Below are positions 8,501-18,204 of a DNA stretch of 36,169 bases, piece after piece. Made by a program: the position numbers and the translations under genes. The stretch is from an uncultured Bacteroidota bacterium (GTDB lineage: Bacteria; Bacteroidota; Bacteroidia; Chitinophagales; Saprospiraceae), in assembly GCA_937926185.1 (NCBI GenBank), contig CALEYM010000589.1:1-36169 (forward strand), written 5' to 3'. Each line of letters begins with the position of its first letter. The stretch's first letter is position 1. Under the pieces are notes generated by a model. The model was given only the letters and a program-made list of their open reading frames with translations. It made no database searches and had not been told where the DNA came from.

Positions 8501-9891
8501 TCTTCTTCCTTCCCAAAATCCGCTTCACCCTCCCATTTGGCGATCACACAGGAGGCCAGGCAATTGCCTACCAGGTTGACCGTGGTACGGGCCATGTCCA
8601 TGAGTTCGTCGATGCCGAGGATGATAAAAATGGGTTCCACCGGCAGGCCGAAAGAAGTGGCCGTGGCCATCAGGATGACCAGCGAAGCCCGCGGAACGCC
8701 TGCAATTCCTTTCGTGGTAAGCATGAGTGTCAACAGGATCAGGATTTGCTGGCCAATGTCGAGATGAACGCCGGCAGCCTGGGCAACGAAAATAGTAGCA
8801 AGGGATAGGTAAAGTGTCGAGCCGTCGAGGTTAAAACTGTAGCCCGCGGGCAGCACGAAGGCCGCGATCTTGCGCGGAACGCCGAATTTTTCCATGGCCT
8901 GCAGCGCCTTCGGCAGCGCCGCTTCCGAGCTGGTGGTGGAAAAAGCGATGGTGGCCGGTTCGGCCACGGCATTGATAAACTTCCGGATCGGCAGTTTGAT
9001 CCAGAGGGCAACCGGGAGTAAAACGCCAAGGACAAAAACGATCAGCGCGGCATATAAAGTAGCCAGCAGGCTGAACAGATTTTTCAGGATACCAAAACCC
9101 ATGTGCCCCACGGTGTAAGCGATAGCGGCGCCCACGGCAAAAGGGGCGAAATACATCACGATGCCCGTGAATTTGAACATCACCTCGGTGAGGCTTTCCG
9201 CAAAACTCAGCATGTGGGTCTTATGCGGCTCCTTTACCAGCGCCAGGCCGATCGCAAATAGTATGCTGAATACCACGATTTGCAATACCTGACCGTCGGC
9301 GATGGATTTGGCGATATTTTCCGGAAAAATATGCAGCACCGTTTCCTGCCAGCCTACGGGCGGCGGCACATCCAGTTTTTCAGATTCCGTCGTCGGTGGC
9401 AAATTGATCCCCACCCCGGCCTTGGAAATATTGATGGCAAAAAGACCGATGAACAGGGCAATGGTCGTGACGATCTCGAAGTATAAAATGGATTTCCAGC
9501 CCATTCGGCCCACCTGTTTCAGGTCGGAATGTCCGGCAATACCGACCACCAGGGTACCGAAAATCAGGGGCGCAATGATCGTTTTGATCAGTTTGAGGAA
9601 AATTTTGCTCACGATCTTCATTTCCGAGGCAATCGCCGGAAAATCGTAGCCGAATTCAGCCCCGATGACCATGCTGAACAATATCCAGGTGGTCAGGCTT
9701 TTCCGGCGCCAGCAGCCGTAACTCAGGACCAATATGGCTGCCCAGCGCAAAACGGGGGCCAGCCAGGGCGCCCCCTGCAACCAGCCGGAATTGTCGGCTA
9801 AAGTGGCCAGTACGGCCAGCGAAACCGTGATGGCGCTAAATAAAGGGAATTTGGATCGGATCGAAAAGCCGGTATTTTCTTTTTGTTGCAT
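8491..9891 (-). CDS. Dicarboxylate/amino acid:cation symporter (DAACS/SDF family)
   Basis: A 466-residue inner-membrane secondary transporter of the glutamate/C4-dicarboxylate family, which couples uptake to Na+ or H+. Visible hallmarks are the serine-rich re-entrant loop (AFSTTSSEAALPKALQAM), the NLDGSTLYLS motif on the second substrate-binding helix, and GIAGVPRASLVILMAT near the C-terminus. About eight hydrophobic helices plus an N-terminal pair are present. The substrate is not resolvable between glutamate, aspartate and succinate. ATG 9891 is chosen over the in-frame GTG at 9906. A possible promoter (TTG, 20 nt, CACCTTTG at 9903-9896 on the minus strand) would leave almost no leader, so either the start or that promoter needs revision. 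The stop codon is the first unit of repeat element B. Confidence 0.93.
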   Translation of the reverse strand: MQQKENTGFSIRSKFPLFSAITVSLAVLATLADNSGWLQGAPWLAPVLRWAAILVLSYGCWRRKSLTTWILFSMVIGAEFGYDFPAIASEMKIVSKIFLKLIKTIIAPLIFGTLVVGIAGHSDLKQVGRMGWKSILYFEIVTTIALFIGLFAINISKAGVGINLPPTTESEKLDVPPPVGWQETVLHIFPENIAKSIADGQVLQIVVFSILFAIGLALVKEPHKTHMLSFAESLTEVMFKFTGIVMYFAPFAVGAAIAYTVGHMGFGILKNLFSLLATLYAALIVFVLGVLLPVALWIKLPIRKFINAVAEPATIAFSTTSSEAALPKALQAMEKFGVPRKIAAFVLPAGYSFNLDGSTLYLSLATIFVAQAAGVHLDIGQQILILLTLMLTTKGIAGVPRASLVILMATATSFGLPVEPIFIILGIDELMDMARTTVNLVGNCLASCVIAKWEGEADFGKEEEGI

Positions 9892-10139
9892 ACGCAAAGG
9901 TGTCACGACAGAATAAGTCCGGCAAATATCGCGGGCTGTTTTTGATTTTTACCCGGTAAATGTTCCATTGTCCGTTTTCCGGCGCCGGGTGTTCAGAATC
10001 GAACAGGTTTTTAAAAATAATTTCCTTATAAATGCTGATTATCAATTAATTACAAGGATGGCACGAGCCTTGAAGCTTTGTTTTCAAAAGAGGGAAATAG
10101 ATTGAGATGCGGTAATTCATCAATTAACCGGCATGCCCT
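9892..10139. other. Divergent intergenic region
   Basis: About 250 bp between the symporter (minus) and the first ABC permease (plus). It must hold both promoters. Only a weak minus-strand candidate at 9896-9926 is visible, and no clear TAnnTTTG box faces the permease. No small ORF with convincing features is seen. Confidence 0.4.
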
Positions 10140-12605
10140 ATGTTGTCCTATTATTTTAAAATTGCCTGGCGCAGTCTCGCCAAAAACAAGGCTTTTACCC
10201 TCATCAATGTGCTTGGCTTGTCTGTTGGGACGGCTGTTTTCCTGTTGATCGCCCAATACGCGCGGTTCGAACGCAGTTATGAAAATTTCATTCCCAACGC
10301 GGAAAACATCTACCGGGTCAGCCTGGCCAGTTACCAGGACAACGAACTGGTCATTGCCAGCGCCGAAAATTATCCCGGCCTTGGGCCTGCCCTGAAACAG
10401 GAACTACCGGAAGTGACGGGCTTTGCCCGTTTGTACAATCTCGGCTATAAAAACAACGTCATCATCACCAATGAATCCGCCCGGCCGGAGCCCATCGCGT
10501 TTAAACACCGTCGATTCCTTTATGCCGATTCGTCTTTCCTTCCCCTGATGGGTTATAAAATGCTGAAAGGCCGGGCCGAAACCGCACTCGCAGAACCACT
10601 AACGGCAGTTATTTCAGCAGAATACGCCGCCAAATATTTCGGTTCGGAAGCCCCCCTTGGCAAAGTACTGCGCATGAAAGACGACGACTTCAATGACGAA
10701 CAGGTCAAAATAACCGGGGTTTTTCAGGATTTGCCGCCCAATACGCACCTGAAATTCGATGTCCTTTTTTCCTATAAAACCCTGTTCGGCCGCGGGGAAT
10801 GGGCGCCGGCGCGTTATGATCAAAGTTGGCAGCGCAAGGACATGTACACTTTTATCGCGCTAAAATCCGGCGCCGATCCGGCTTTGTTGGAGTCCAAACT
10901 ACCGGCCATCGTAGACAAATACAATCCCAAACTGAAGGAGCAGAACCGCAAGGATGTGTTGGCATTTCAGCCGCTTCGGGACATTCACCTGTACTCCGAC
11001 CTCGCCGAAGAGCCGGAAGCCAACGGCGATGCCCGTATCGTACAATTTATGGGCCTCATCGGCCTTTTTGTGCTCATCATTGCCTGGATCAACTATGTTA
11101 ACCTCTCCACGGCAAAAGCCATTGAACGGGCGCGGGAAGTAGGCGTGCGCAAGGTTGCCGGCGCCATGAAGGGCCAGCTGATCCGGCAGTTTATCGCCGA
11201 GGCGGGTTTGGTCAACCTGATGGCTACCGGGATAGCCTGTGTGCTGGTGGCATTGGCCCTGCCCCTGTTCAACGCGGTGTCAGGCCTCGAATTTCGGCTG
11301 GCTCATTTGATCCAGCCCTGGTTTCTGCTGCTGATACTTGGTCTTTGGATCGGAGGAACACTGCTATCCGGGTTCTACCCGGCCTGGGTGCTGTCGTCGT
11401 TTGAACCGATTGCCGTGCTGAAAGGCCGGTACAAACACAGCTCTGGGGGCGTGTTGTTGCGCAAAGGTCTGGTGGTCGTTCAGTTTATGGCTTCGGTGGC
11501 CATGATCGTGGGCACCATCGTTATTTACCGGCAGCTGCATTACATGCTGAACCGCGACCTGGGTATGAACATCGACCAGGTGCTCGTGGTGGAACGCCCC
11601 GGCATTTCGCCCCGCGACCGGGAGGCCAGAAATGCCGGCATCGACGCTTTCCGGGCCGAGCTGGCCAAAAGCGCGCAAATCGAGGCGGTATCCGCATCCG
11701 TCACCATACCGGGCAAACAACGGGAATACAAAGCCGTGGTGAAAAAATACGGGGCCAACGACAGCCATGCCGGTACCGTGCGATTCAACAGCATGGACTA
11801 CAGTTTTCTCGACGTTTTTAAAATGAAACTCGTGGCGGGGCGGGCCTTTTCAAAGGATTTTCCCAGCGACCCGGATACGGCGGTGATCATGACCGAATCG
11901 GCGCTGCGCTTATTGGGTTTTAAAACCCCCGAAGAAGCTATCGGGCAAACGCTGGCCATCGAACAATTCCGCTGGAATCCCATCGTCGTAGGCGTGGTGA
12001 ACGACTACCACCAGGTTTCACTGAAAAAAGCTCTCGACCCCACGCTGTTTTACTGCGGACCTTATGGCGGCGAATTCTACTCGATGCGTATCCGCACCGA
12101 CCGCTTGCCGGAAACGCTTGCCACCGTGCAACAAGCCTGGCAAAAAGCCTTTCCCGGCAACCCCTTCGACGCTTTTTTCCTCGATGAATATTTTAACCGG
12201 CAATACGAAAACGAACGCCGTTTTGGCCGTTTGGCCATTGTCTTTGCCTTGTTGGCAATTCTGGTAGGCTGCCTCGGTTTATTCGGACTTTCGGGCTACA
12301 GTATTTCGCAACGCACCAAGGAGATCGGCATCCGGAAAGTACTGGGCGCCACCACTTCCGGCGTGGTCGGGCTGTTGTCCATCGATTTTTTGAAACTGGT
12401 GGCCGTTGCCATGTTGCTGGCCGCGCCACTGGCCTGGTATGGCATGAACCAGTGGCTCAACAACTTTTCCTACCGGATCAATCTGCAGTGGTGGATGTTT
12501 GTACTGGCGGGTATACTGGCCCTTGGCGTGGCGTTTTTCACCATTTGTTTTCAAAGCGTAAAAGCAGCTTTGGCCAATCCGATCAACTCTTTACGGAACG
12601 AATAG
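10140..12605 (+). CDS. ABC transporter permease, MacB/FtsX type, paralog 1
   Basis: An 821-residue inner-membrane permease with two FtsX units, the long form common in Bacteroidota. Layout: TM1 (about residues 20-42) after the conserved FKIAWRSLAKNKAFTLINVL; a large periplasmic MacB-PCD-like domain; three TMs starting with IGLFVLIIAWINYVNLSTAKA and the coupling-helix motif AREVGVRKVAGA; a fifth TM at VVVQFMASVAMIVGTIV; a second periplasmic domain; and three final TMs with SQRTKEIGIRKVLGATTSG. It ends KAALANPINSLRNE. The protein needs a separate ATPase and none is adjacent. Such systems act on envelope lipids, lipoproteins or peptides rather than as simple importers; the substrate is unknown. 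It begins the three-gene tandem array, and the next gene starts 10 nt after its stop. Confidence 0.92.
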   Translation: MLSYYFKIAWRSLAKNKAFTLINVLGLSVGTAVFLLIAQYARFERSYENFIPNAENIYRVSLASYQDNELVIASAENYPGLGPALKQELPEVTGFARLYNLGYKNNVIITNESARPEPIAFKHRRFLYADSSFLPLMGYKMLKGRAETALAEPLTAVISAEYAAKYFGSEAPLGKVLRMKDDDFNDEQVKITGVFQDLPPNTHLKFDVLFSYKTLFGRGEWAPARYDQSWQRKDMYTFIALKSGADPALLESKLPAIVDKYNPKLKEQNRKDVLAFQPLRDIHLYSDLAEEPEANGDARIVQFMGLIGLFVLIIAWINYVNLSTAKAIERAREVGVRKVAGAMKGQLIRQFIAEAGLVNLMATGIACVLVALALPLFNAVSGLEFRLAHLIQPWFLLLILGLWIGGTLLSGFYPAWVLSSFEPIAVLKGRYKHSSGGVLLRKGLVVVQFMASVAMIVGTIVIYRQLHYMLNRDLGMNIDQVLVVERPGISPRDREARNAGIDAFRAELAKSAQIEAVSASVTIPGKQREYKAVVKKYGANDSHAGTVRFNSMDYSFLDVFKMKLVAGRAFSKDFPSDPDTAVIMTESALRLLGFKTPEEAIGQTLAIEQFRWNPIVVGVVNDYHQVSLKKALDPTLFYCGPYGGEFYSMRIRTDRLPETLATVQQAWQKAFPGNPFDAFFLDEYFNRQYENERRFGRLAIVFALLAILVGCLGLFGLSGYSISQRTKEIGIRKVLGATTSGVVGLLSIDFLKLVAVAMLLAAPLAWYGMNQWLNNFSYRINLQWWMFVLAGILALGVAFFTICFQSVKAALANPINSLRNE

Positions 12606-12615
12606 ACAATTTGCC

Positions 12616-15054
12616 ATGATATACAATTACATAAAAATCGCCGTTCGCAATCTCCTGCGCCATAAAAGTTTCAGTTTCATCAACCTGTTCGGTCTGAGTT
12701 CGGGCCTGGCCTGTTGCCTGCTGATCGGCCTGTACATCTGGAACGAACTCAGTTTCGACCGCTACCACGAAAAAGCCGACCGTATCTGGCGCATCAGCCG
12801 TAAGTTTTATAATAAAGACGGTTCACAGCAACTGCACCTGGGGCACCTGGCGCCGCCGTTCGGGCCATTGCTGAAAAACGACTTCCCGGATATGGAGGAG
12901 GTCACCCGTTTGCTGCAAACCAATACCACCGTTCAACTCGGAGAGCAGTTCTTTTCCGAAGACCAGATGTTCTATGCCGAGCCGAACGTGTTCCGGGTGT
13001 TCGACATCCCGCTCCGCGCCGGCAATCCGGCGGCGGCGCTGAGCGAGCCGTATTCCGTCATGCTCAACGAAACCACCGCGAAAAAGTATTTCGGCGGCGC
13101 CGACCCTATGAACCGGGTACTTCGTTTCAGCGGGCGTTTCGACCTGAAAGTAACGGGCATATTTCAGGATTTTCCCTACAACTCGCATTTCCATCCGGCC
13201 CTGCTGGTGTCGTTCAGCACCCTGAACGATACGCTGGTGTACGGTGCGGAAAGGTTGCGCACCAACTGGGGCAACAATTCCTTCTCCACCTTCACATTGT
13301 TGCCTGAAAACTATCCGGTTAAAAAACTGGAGGCCCAATTCCCCGCTTTTCTCGACAAACACATGGGTACCATGGCCACGGAAGAAAATGAGCCATTACC
13401 TTCCACCTGGACGAGTTTACATTTCGAGCCGCTGACGGATATTCACCTGAAAAGCCACCTGGACTCCGAGATTGAGGAAAACGGCGACATCCGCCGGGTG
13501 TACATTTTTTCCATCATCGCGCTTTTCGTATTGCTGATCGCCTGCATCAACTACATGAACCTCACCACGGCCCGTTCTGCCGTCAGGGCGCGGGAAATCG
13601 GCGTGCGCAAAGTGGTGGGCGCTTACCAAAGCAACATTCTGATGCAATTCCTGAGCGAATCGGTGTTGCTGGCTTTTTTCGCGGCATTGCTGGCCTTCGG
13701 CATGGCCTGCCTGGCCCTGCCATTCGTGAATGAGCTCCTGGGCCAGGAGTTAAGGGTGCCGCCCGGGGCTTTCTGGGTAGCGCCCGTTCTGTTGCTTGGC
13801 CTGACCGCCATTACGGGTTTCCTGGCCGGCTCGTATCCCGCCTTTTATTTGTCGGCGCTGAAACCGCTGACTGTTTTGAAAAATGACAAACCTAAAAGCG
13901 GTGGCGGCGCAGGCTTGCGCAAAGTGCTGGTAGTGAGTCAATTTGCCATTTCCGTCGTGCTGATCATCGCCACGGTAGTGGTGTTCAGGCAATTGCAGTT
14001 TATGCAAAACCAGAAACTGGGCCTGAACAAGGACCACGTTGTAACGGCTTTTTGTTACAACGCCCTGGCGCCCCGGTATGAAAGTTTCCGGAACGAAATA
14101 CTCCATAATCCGGCGGTAAAAAACCTCACCCGAAGCAGCCGCCTGCCCTCCGGACGCCTGCTCGACAGTTTCGGCTCCGCCCAGGCGCAGGTGGAGGCAG
14201 ATACACTGGAGCAAAGCGAGGTCGACCTGAAATTTGTGACCGTGGACCACCGCTTTGCCCAAACCTACGAGCTGGAAATAGCCGCCGGCCGGTTCTATCA
14301 GCAGGATTTCGGCAGCGACCGCACGGAATCGTTCATCGTCAACGAGGCGGCAGCAAAAATGATCGGCTGGAAAACACCGGGGGAAGCCGTCGAAAAACGG
14401 ATCAATTACGGCAACCGCGACGCCCGTATCGTGGGCGTGCTCAAAGACTTCAATTTTGAGTCCCTGCACCAGGAAATCCAGCCCATGATCTTTTTCATCC
14501 CCCGCGACAGCACCTTTTTTAACTTCCTTTCTTTCAGGCTCGACGGCGCGCACATCGAAGAGGGGCTGGCGCACCTGAAAACAACCTGGCAAAAATTCCT
14601 GCCGGAATATCCATTCGAATACCGTTTTCTGGACGAACAATACGGCCAATTGTACGAGGCCGAGCAACGCCAGGGCAGGGTATTCATCACTTTTGCCCTG
14701 CTGGCTATCCTGATCGCCTGCCTGGGTTTGTTCGGGCTCACGGCCTTCGTGGTGCAACAACGGGTAAAAGAGATCGGCATACGCAAAGTACTGGGGGCCT
14801 CGGCGCCGGGTTTACTTTTGTTGTTGTCCAAAGATTTTTTAAAACTGGTAGCCATTGCCCTGCTGATCGCCTCGCCGGTGGCCTGGTACTTCATGCAACA
14901 ATGGCTGGAGGATTTTGCCTACCGCATCCGGATCGACGGGTGGGTGTTTCTCACGGCGGGCCTGGTGGCCGTTTTGGTCGCTTTCCTTACGGTCAGTTTT
15001 CAGAGTATAAAGGCCGCGTTGGCCAATCCGGTGAATTCGCTGCGCAACGAATAA
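12616..15054 (+). CDS. ABC transporter permease, MacB/FtsX type, paralog 2
   Basis: An 812-residue paralog of the preceding gene with the same eight-TM, two-periplasmic-domain plan. It opens IKIAVRNLLRHKSFSFINLF. It carries coupling motifs AREIGVRKVVGAY in the first FtsX unit and QQRVKEIGIRKVLGASAPG in the second, and ends KAALANPVNSLRNE. It lies 10 nt after paralog 1, so the two are almost certainly co-transcribed. No Shine-Dalgarno sequence precedes the ATG, as usual in this phylum. The periplasmic domains differ clearly from those of paralogs 1 and 3 while the membrane motifs are preserved, which suggests divergence in substrate or partner recognition (inference). Confidence 0.92.
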   Translation: MIYNYIKIAVRNLLRHKSFSFINLFGLSSGLACCLLIGLYIWNELSFDRYHEKADRIWRISRKFYNKDGSQQLHLGHLAPPFGPLLKNDFPDMEEVTRLLQTNTTVQLGEQFFSEDQMFYAEPNVFRVFDIPLRAGNPAAALSEPYSVMLNETTAKKYFGGADPMNRVLRFSGRFDLKVTGIFQDFPYNSHFHPALLVSFSTLNDTLVYGAERLRTNWGNNSFSTFTLLPENYPVKKLEAQFPAFLDKHMGTMATEENEPLPSTWTSLHFEPLTDIHLKSHLDSEIEENGDIRRVYIFSIIALFVLLIACINYMNLTTARSAVRAREIGVRKVVGAYQSNILMQFLSESVLLAFFAALLAFGMACLALPFVNELLGQELRVPPGAFWVAPVLLLGLTAITGFLAGSYPAFYLSALKPLTVLKNDKPKSGGGAGLRKVLVVSQFAISVVLIIATVVVFRQLQFMQNQKLGLNKDHVVTAFCYNALAPRYESFRNEILHNPAVKNLTRSSRLPSGRLLDSFGSAQAQVEADTLEQSEVDLKFVTVDHRFAQTYELEIAAGRFYQQDFGSDRTESFIVNEAAAKMIGWKTPGEAVEKRINYGNRDARIVGVLKDFNFESLHQEIQPMIFFIPRDSTFFNFLSFRLDGAHIEEGLAHLKTTWQKFLPEYPFEYRFLDEQYGQLYEAEQRQGRVFITFALLAILIACLGLFGLTAFVVQQRVKEIGIRKVLGASAPGLLLLLSKDFLKLVAIALLIASPVAWYFMQQWLEDFAYRIRIDGWVFLTAGLVAVLVAFLTVSFQSIKAALANPVNSLRNE

Positions 15055-15159
15055 CCCGCTGCTCCTGCCACGCTTAGAAAAACAAAGGATATGCTCAGTC
15101 TGAATATTTCTTTTCAAAGATAAATACCAGAAAACTCAAATTCAACCATTCCTTTCGCT

Positions 15160-17619
15160 ATGCTAACGAACTACCTCACTATCGCCCTCCGCAACCTGGC
15201 CAAACGAAAAGGCTTTACCCTGCTCAATATTTTCGGGCTGGCGCTTGGTATGACCTGTTGTCTGTTTATCCTGCAATACGTGCGCTACGAGCGCAGTTAC
15301 GACCGGTTCCACGCCCATGCCGGAAGTATTTACCGCCTGCGGCTCGACGCATACCAGGAAGGACAGCTCGCCTGGCGCTCGGCCACGGTGTACCCCGCTT
15401 TTGCCCCCACGATGAAACGGGATTTCCCCGAAGTGCAGGACGCCTGCCGGCTCATCGACGCGGATTGTATCATGCACAATCCGAAAACCAACGTCAAGTT
15501 TGCCGAAAAAAAGGGCTATTACGCCGACCAGTCTTTTCTAAATATGTTCAGTCTGAGCCTGATTGCAGGAGACATCGGGACGGCGCTTTCCGTTCCTGAT
15601 AAAATCATTATTTCGGAAAGTATGGCCAGGCGCTACTTTGGTCGCACCGATGCGTTGGGTGAAAATCTCGTGATTAAAGACCCGGATATATTCCAAACTT
15701 ACGAGGTTTCCGGCGTTTTCAAGGATTATCCCGCTAATTCACACCTGATCATCGATTACCTCATCTCCTATCCGACATTTTCCAATCTTGTGACGCGCAC
15801 CTGGCGCGATACGAGCAACGCAACGGAAACGAGTTGGGGCTGGTACGATTTCTATACTTATTTGCAATTGAAACCGGGCGTCGATCCAAACACCTTCCAG
15901 GCCAAATTCGCGGCATTCACGGATAAATACATCAACGTCCGTTATAAAGAACGCAAGATCAACTTTCGCAACGAGATCGACATCATTCCGATGCCCGACA
16001 TCCATCTGCACTCCAATGTGAACCAGGAGGCGGAGGTGAATGGCGACGGCCGCGCCGTGGCTATTTTATTTGTCGTTGCATTGTTTATTCTGGCCATTGC
16101 CTGGATCAATTACGTGAACCTGTCCACCTCCCGTTCGCTGGAAAGAGGCCGGGAAGTAGGCGTCCGGAAAGTGCTGGGCGCCATGCGAGGGCAGCTGATC
16201 CGGCAGTTTCTGGCGGAGAGCGTACTGTTGAATCTCGCTGCATTCGCGTTGGCGTTGGCAGCGGTATTGTTGTTGATGCCGGCGTTCAGCCGGTTTGCCG
16301 GAAAAGACATTCCGCTGAATTTCCTGGCCGGCCCGCAGTTTTGGCTGCCGGCATGCGGCGTTCTGGCCCTGGGTTCGCTGCTGGCAGGTTTATACCCGGC
16401 ATTCGTGTTGTCCGGCTTCCGGCCTGTCGCGGTGCTGAAAGGTCAATTGAAAAATGCTGCGAGTGGCGCTGTGTTGCGCAGAGGATTGATCATATTCCAG
16501 TTCGCGGCTTCCATCGCTTTGATCGCGGGTACGCTGGTGGTGTATGACCAGATCCGTTTTATGCGCAACCAACCCCTGGGTATCGACATCCGTCAAACCC
16601 TGGTGGTGGAAGGCGCCCAAACGGTGCTCGACAGCCTGTATATGGGCAGTTTCGAGCCCTTTCGTAACCAGGTGCTGCGGGCGCCGCGGGTAAAAAGTAT
16701 CACGGCATCCTCCAATGTGCCCGGCAATGAAACCTACTGGACCAACGGCGCCCGGCTGCTGGGCGCCGGCGGAGAACAGCTGCGCGCCCACACCCTGTAC
16801 AACCTGGGTATCGACGAAACTTTTTTGAACGCCTATCAAATAAAAATGGCAGCCGGGCGCCCCTTTTCCAAAACTTCCGGCGACGATATCCGGCACCGGA
16901 CGGTTTTGCTCAACGAAACCGCCGTCAGGACATTCGGTTTCAGTAAGCCGGAAGAGGCCCTGAACCGGCGTTTGGCCCGCGGCAACGACACCCTGACCAT
17001 TGTGGGCGTGGTCAGCGATTTTCACCAGGAAGGTCTGCAAAAAGCCATCAATCCCGTGGCGTTTATGTTCCGGCCCGACAGCCGCAGCTTTTATTCCTTC
17101 AAAATAGAAACCACCGACGCACAGCAAACGCTGGCCGCGATAAAAAGCGCCTGGAACGAACACTTCCCGAACGATCCCTTCAATTATTTTTTTCTCGACG
17201 AATCGTTCAACAAACAATACGAGGCCGATATCCGGTTCGGCAGGGTGTTCAGCCTGTTCGCCGTACTGGCCATTCTGGTGGCTTGCCTGGGTTTGCTTGG
17301 CCTGGCCGGGTACCAAATCGTGCAACGCACCAAGGAAATCGGCATCCGGAAAGTATTGGGCGCCTCCACCGCGAGGATCATTGGGCTTTTATCGCGCGAT
17401 TTTGTATTGCTTTTGTTGCTGGCCTTTGCCATGGCCACGCCATTAGCCTGGTATTTTATGGAACAATGGCTGAGCCATTTCGCCTACCGGATCGATATCG
17501 GCTGGTGGGTGTTTATCGCGGCCGGGCTGGCTGCCGTCACAGTGGCTTTCCTGACAGTGAGTATTCAGGGCATACGGGCGGCGCTGGCGAATCCGGTGCG
17601 GGCGTTGCGCTCGGAGTAG
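15160..17619 (+). CDS. ABC transporter permease, MacB/FtsX type, paralog 3
   Basis: An 819-residue third member of the array, closer to paralog 1 than to paralog 2 in its first half (AIAWINYVNLSTSRSLERGR, AMRGQLIRQFLAESV). The second FtsX unit carries QRTKEIGIRKVLGASTARII, and the protein ends RAALANPVRALRSE. It lies 105 nt after paralog 2, so it may have its own promoter or be read through; no clear TAnnTTTG box is seen in the gap. Like its neighbours it has no ATPase next to it. Head-to-tail tandem duplication is the simplest origin of the trio. Confidence 0.92.
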   Translation: MLTNYLTIALRNLAKRKGFTLLNIFGLALGMTCCLFILQYVRYERSYDRFHAHAGSIYRLRLDAYQEGQLAWRSATVYPAFAPTMKRDFPEVQDACRLIDADCIMHNPKTNVKFAEKKGYYADQSFLNMFSLSLIAGDIGTALSVPDKIIISESMARRYFGRTDALGENLVIKDPDIFQTYEVSGVFKDYPANSHLIIDYLISYPTFSNLVTRTWRDTSNATETSWGWYDFYTYLQLKPGVDPNTFQAKFAAFTDKYINVRYKERKINFRNEIDIIPMPDIHLHSNVNQEAEVNGDGRAVAILFVVALFILAIAWINYVNLSTSRSLERGREVGVRKVLGAMRGQLIRQFLAESVLLNLAAFALALAAVLLLMPAFSRFAGKDIPLNFLAGPQFWLPACGVLALGSLLAGLYPAFVLSGFRPVAVLKGQLKNAASGAVLRRGLIIFQFAASIALIAGTLVVYDQIRFMRNQPLGIDIRQTLVVEGAQTVLDSLYMGSFEPFRNQVLRAPRVKSITASSNVPGNETYWTNGARLLGAGGEQLRAHTLYNLGIDETFLNAYQIKMAAGRPFSKTSGDDIRHRTVLLNETAVRTFGFSKPEEALNRRLARGNDTLTIVGVVSDFHQEGLQKAINPVAFMFRPDSRSFYSFKIETTDAQQTLAAIKSAWNEHFPNDPFNYFFLDESFNKQYEADIRFGRVFSLFAVLAILVACLGLLGLAGYQIVQRTKEIGIRKVLGASTARIIGLLSRDFVLLLLLAFAMATPLAWYFMEQWLSHFAYRIDIGWWVFIAAGLAAVTVAFLTVSIQGIRAALANPVRALRSE

Positions 17620-17690
17620 AAAATATTTGAAGCCGGGACCGAATGTTTGCAAAGGTTCATCGCGATCTTAGTACACCGGATAGTTCCCGA

Positions 17691-18020
17691 TCAGGCGCGC
17701 GCGCCAGGAGTAGATTCAATATTGGACAATGCCTGCTCCACCCGCCGGCTGCTTTCTTTCAGACTATCGGCAAATTCCACCCGGAACCGGGCGAGCTGAG
17801 CCCTGTCGAGCGTGGGAACTACTCCATCAAGATATTGCCATATCGCTTCTTGTTCTGCTTCCGTGGCGCAGGCGGTAAGTTTTTGTAATATATCTTCCAC
17901 GGAAAAAGGAAGTTGAGTGGTTGCGGCAAGTTTACGATCGGCTAATTCTGCAACAATTTTCGAATGCTCCAGATTCTTTGAAGTTCGTCGAGACCGCGGT
18001 TTATTTGTTCGTTTAGCCAT
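17691..18020 (-). CDS. Hypothetical protein, 109 residues
   Basis: Not recognised. It has a strongly basic N-terminus (AKRTNKPRSRRTSKN), then a mixed helical region (VEDILQKLTACATEAEQEAIWQYLDGVV) and a C-terminal helix (FADSLKESSRRVEQALSNIE). There is no signal peptide, membrane segment or metal motif. As written from ATG 18020, its first 26 codons overlap the upstream small gene (17942-18136) in another frame, a 79-nt overlap that is unusually long. Either it starts further inside, for example at the GTG of VEDIL, or the two are a genuine overlapping pair. It converges with ABC permease paralog 3 (71-bp gap). Confidence 0.55.
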   Translation of the reverse strand: MAKRTNKPRSRRTSKNLEHSKIVAELADRKLAATTQLPFSVEDILQKLTACATEAEQEAIWQYLDGVVPTLDRAQLARFRVEFADSLKESSRRVEQALSNIESTPGARA

Positions 18021-18136
18021 GTCTTGTCATTTTTAAATGCTTCCGGGTACCGAACGAAGAGCTGCAACTGAGACTTAATCCTCCTTTCTTCAAATTCCAG
18101 TATCCGTAAAATGGTTTGCCGGTTTTCTTCATGCAT
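17942..18136 (-). CDS. Small helical hypothetical protein, 64 residues
   Basis: Not recognised. It is predicted all-helical and highly charged, with EENRQTILRILEFEERRIKS followed by EQINRGLDELQRIWSIRKLLQ. A well-formed Bacteroidota promoter sits just upstream (18159-18189, minus), giving a leader of roughly 15 nt to this ATG, which is the main argument that it is a real gene. It overlaps the next ORF (17691-18020) by 79 nt. A two-gene module such as toxin-antitoxin is possible from size and layout only; no family motif supports it. Confidence 0.6.
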   Translation of the reverse strand: MHEENRQTILRILEFEERRIKSQLQLFVRYPEAFKNDKTWLNEQINRGLDELQRIWSIRKLLQN

Positions 18137-18158
18137 GAGGGAGTTATTTCATTGCCTG

Positions 18159-18189
18159 CAAAAATAAAACATTCTGTTGGTATTAGCAA
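18159..18189 (-). promoter_or_regulatory. Bacteroidota-type promoter for the small-ORF pair
   Basis: On the minus strand, TTG (18189-18187), 20 nt, then TATTTTTG (18166-18159), an exact TAnnTTTG match. It points into the 64-residue ORF starting at 18136. Confidence 0.7.
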
Positions 18190-18204
18190 GCGGGATTTTT
18201 TTAC

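Noticed and set aside
13750..14760. 336-residue open frame on the minus strand
   Set aside because: Antisense shadow of ABC permease paralog 2, with Gln/His-rich composition and no motifs; the similar frames at 16390-17325, 24781-25722 and 1429-2088 were rejected for the same reason.
17691..18136. Toxin-antitoxin call for the small ORF pair
   Set aside because: Only size and adjacency support it; neither protein shows a toxin or DNA-binding antitoxin motif.
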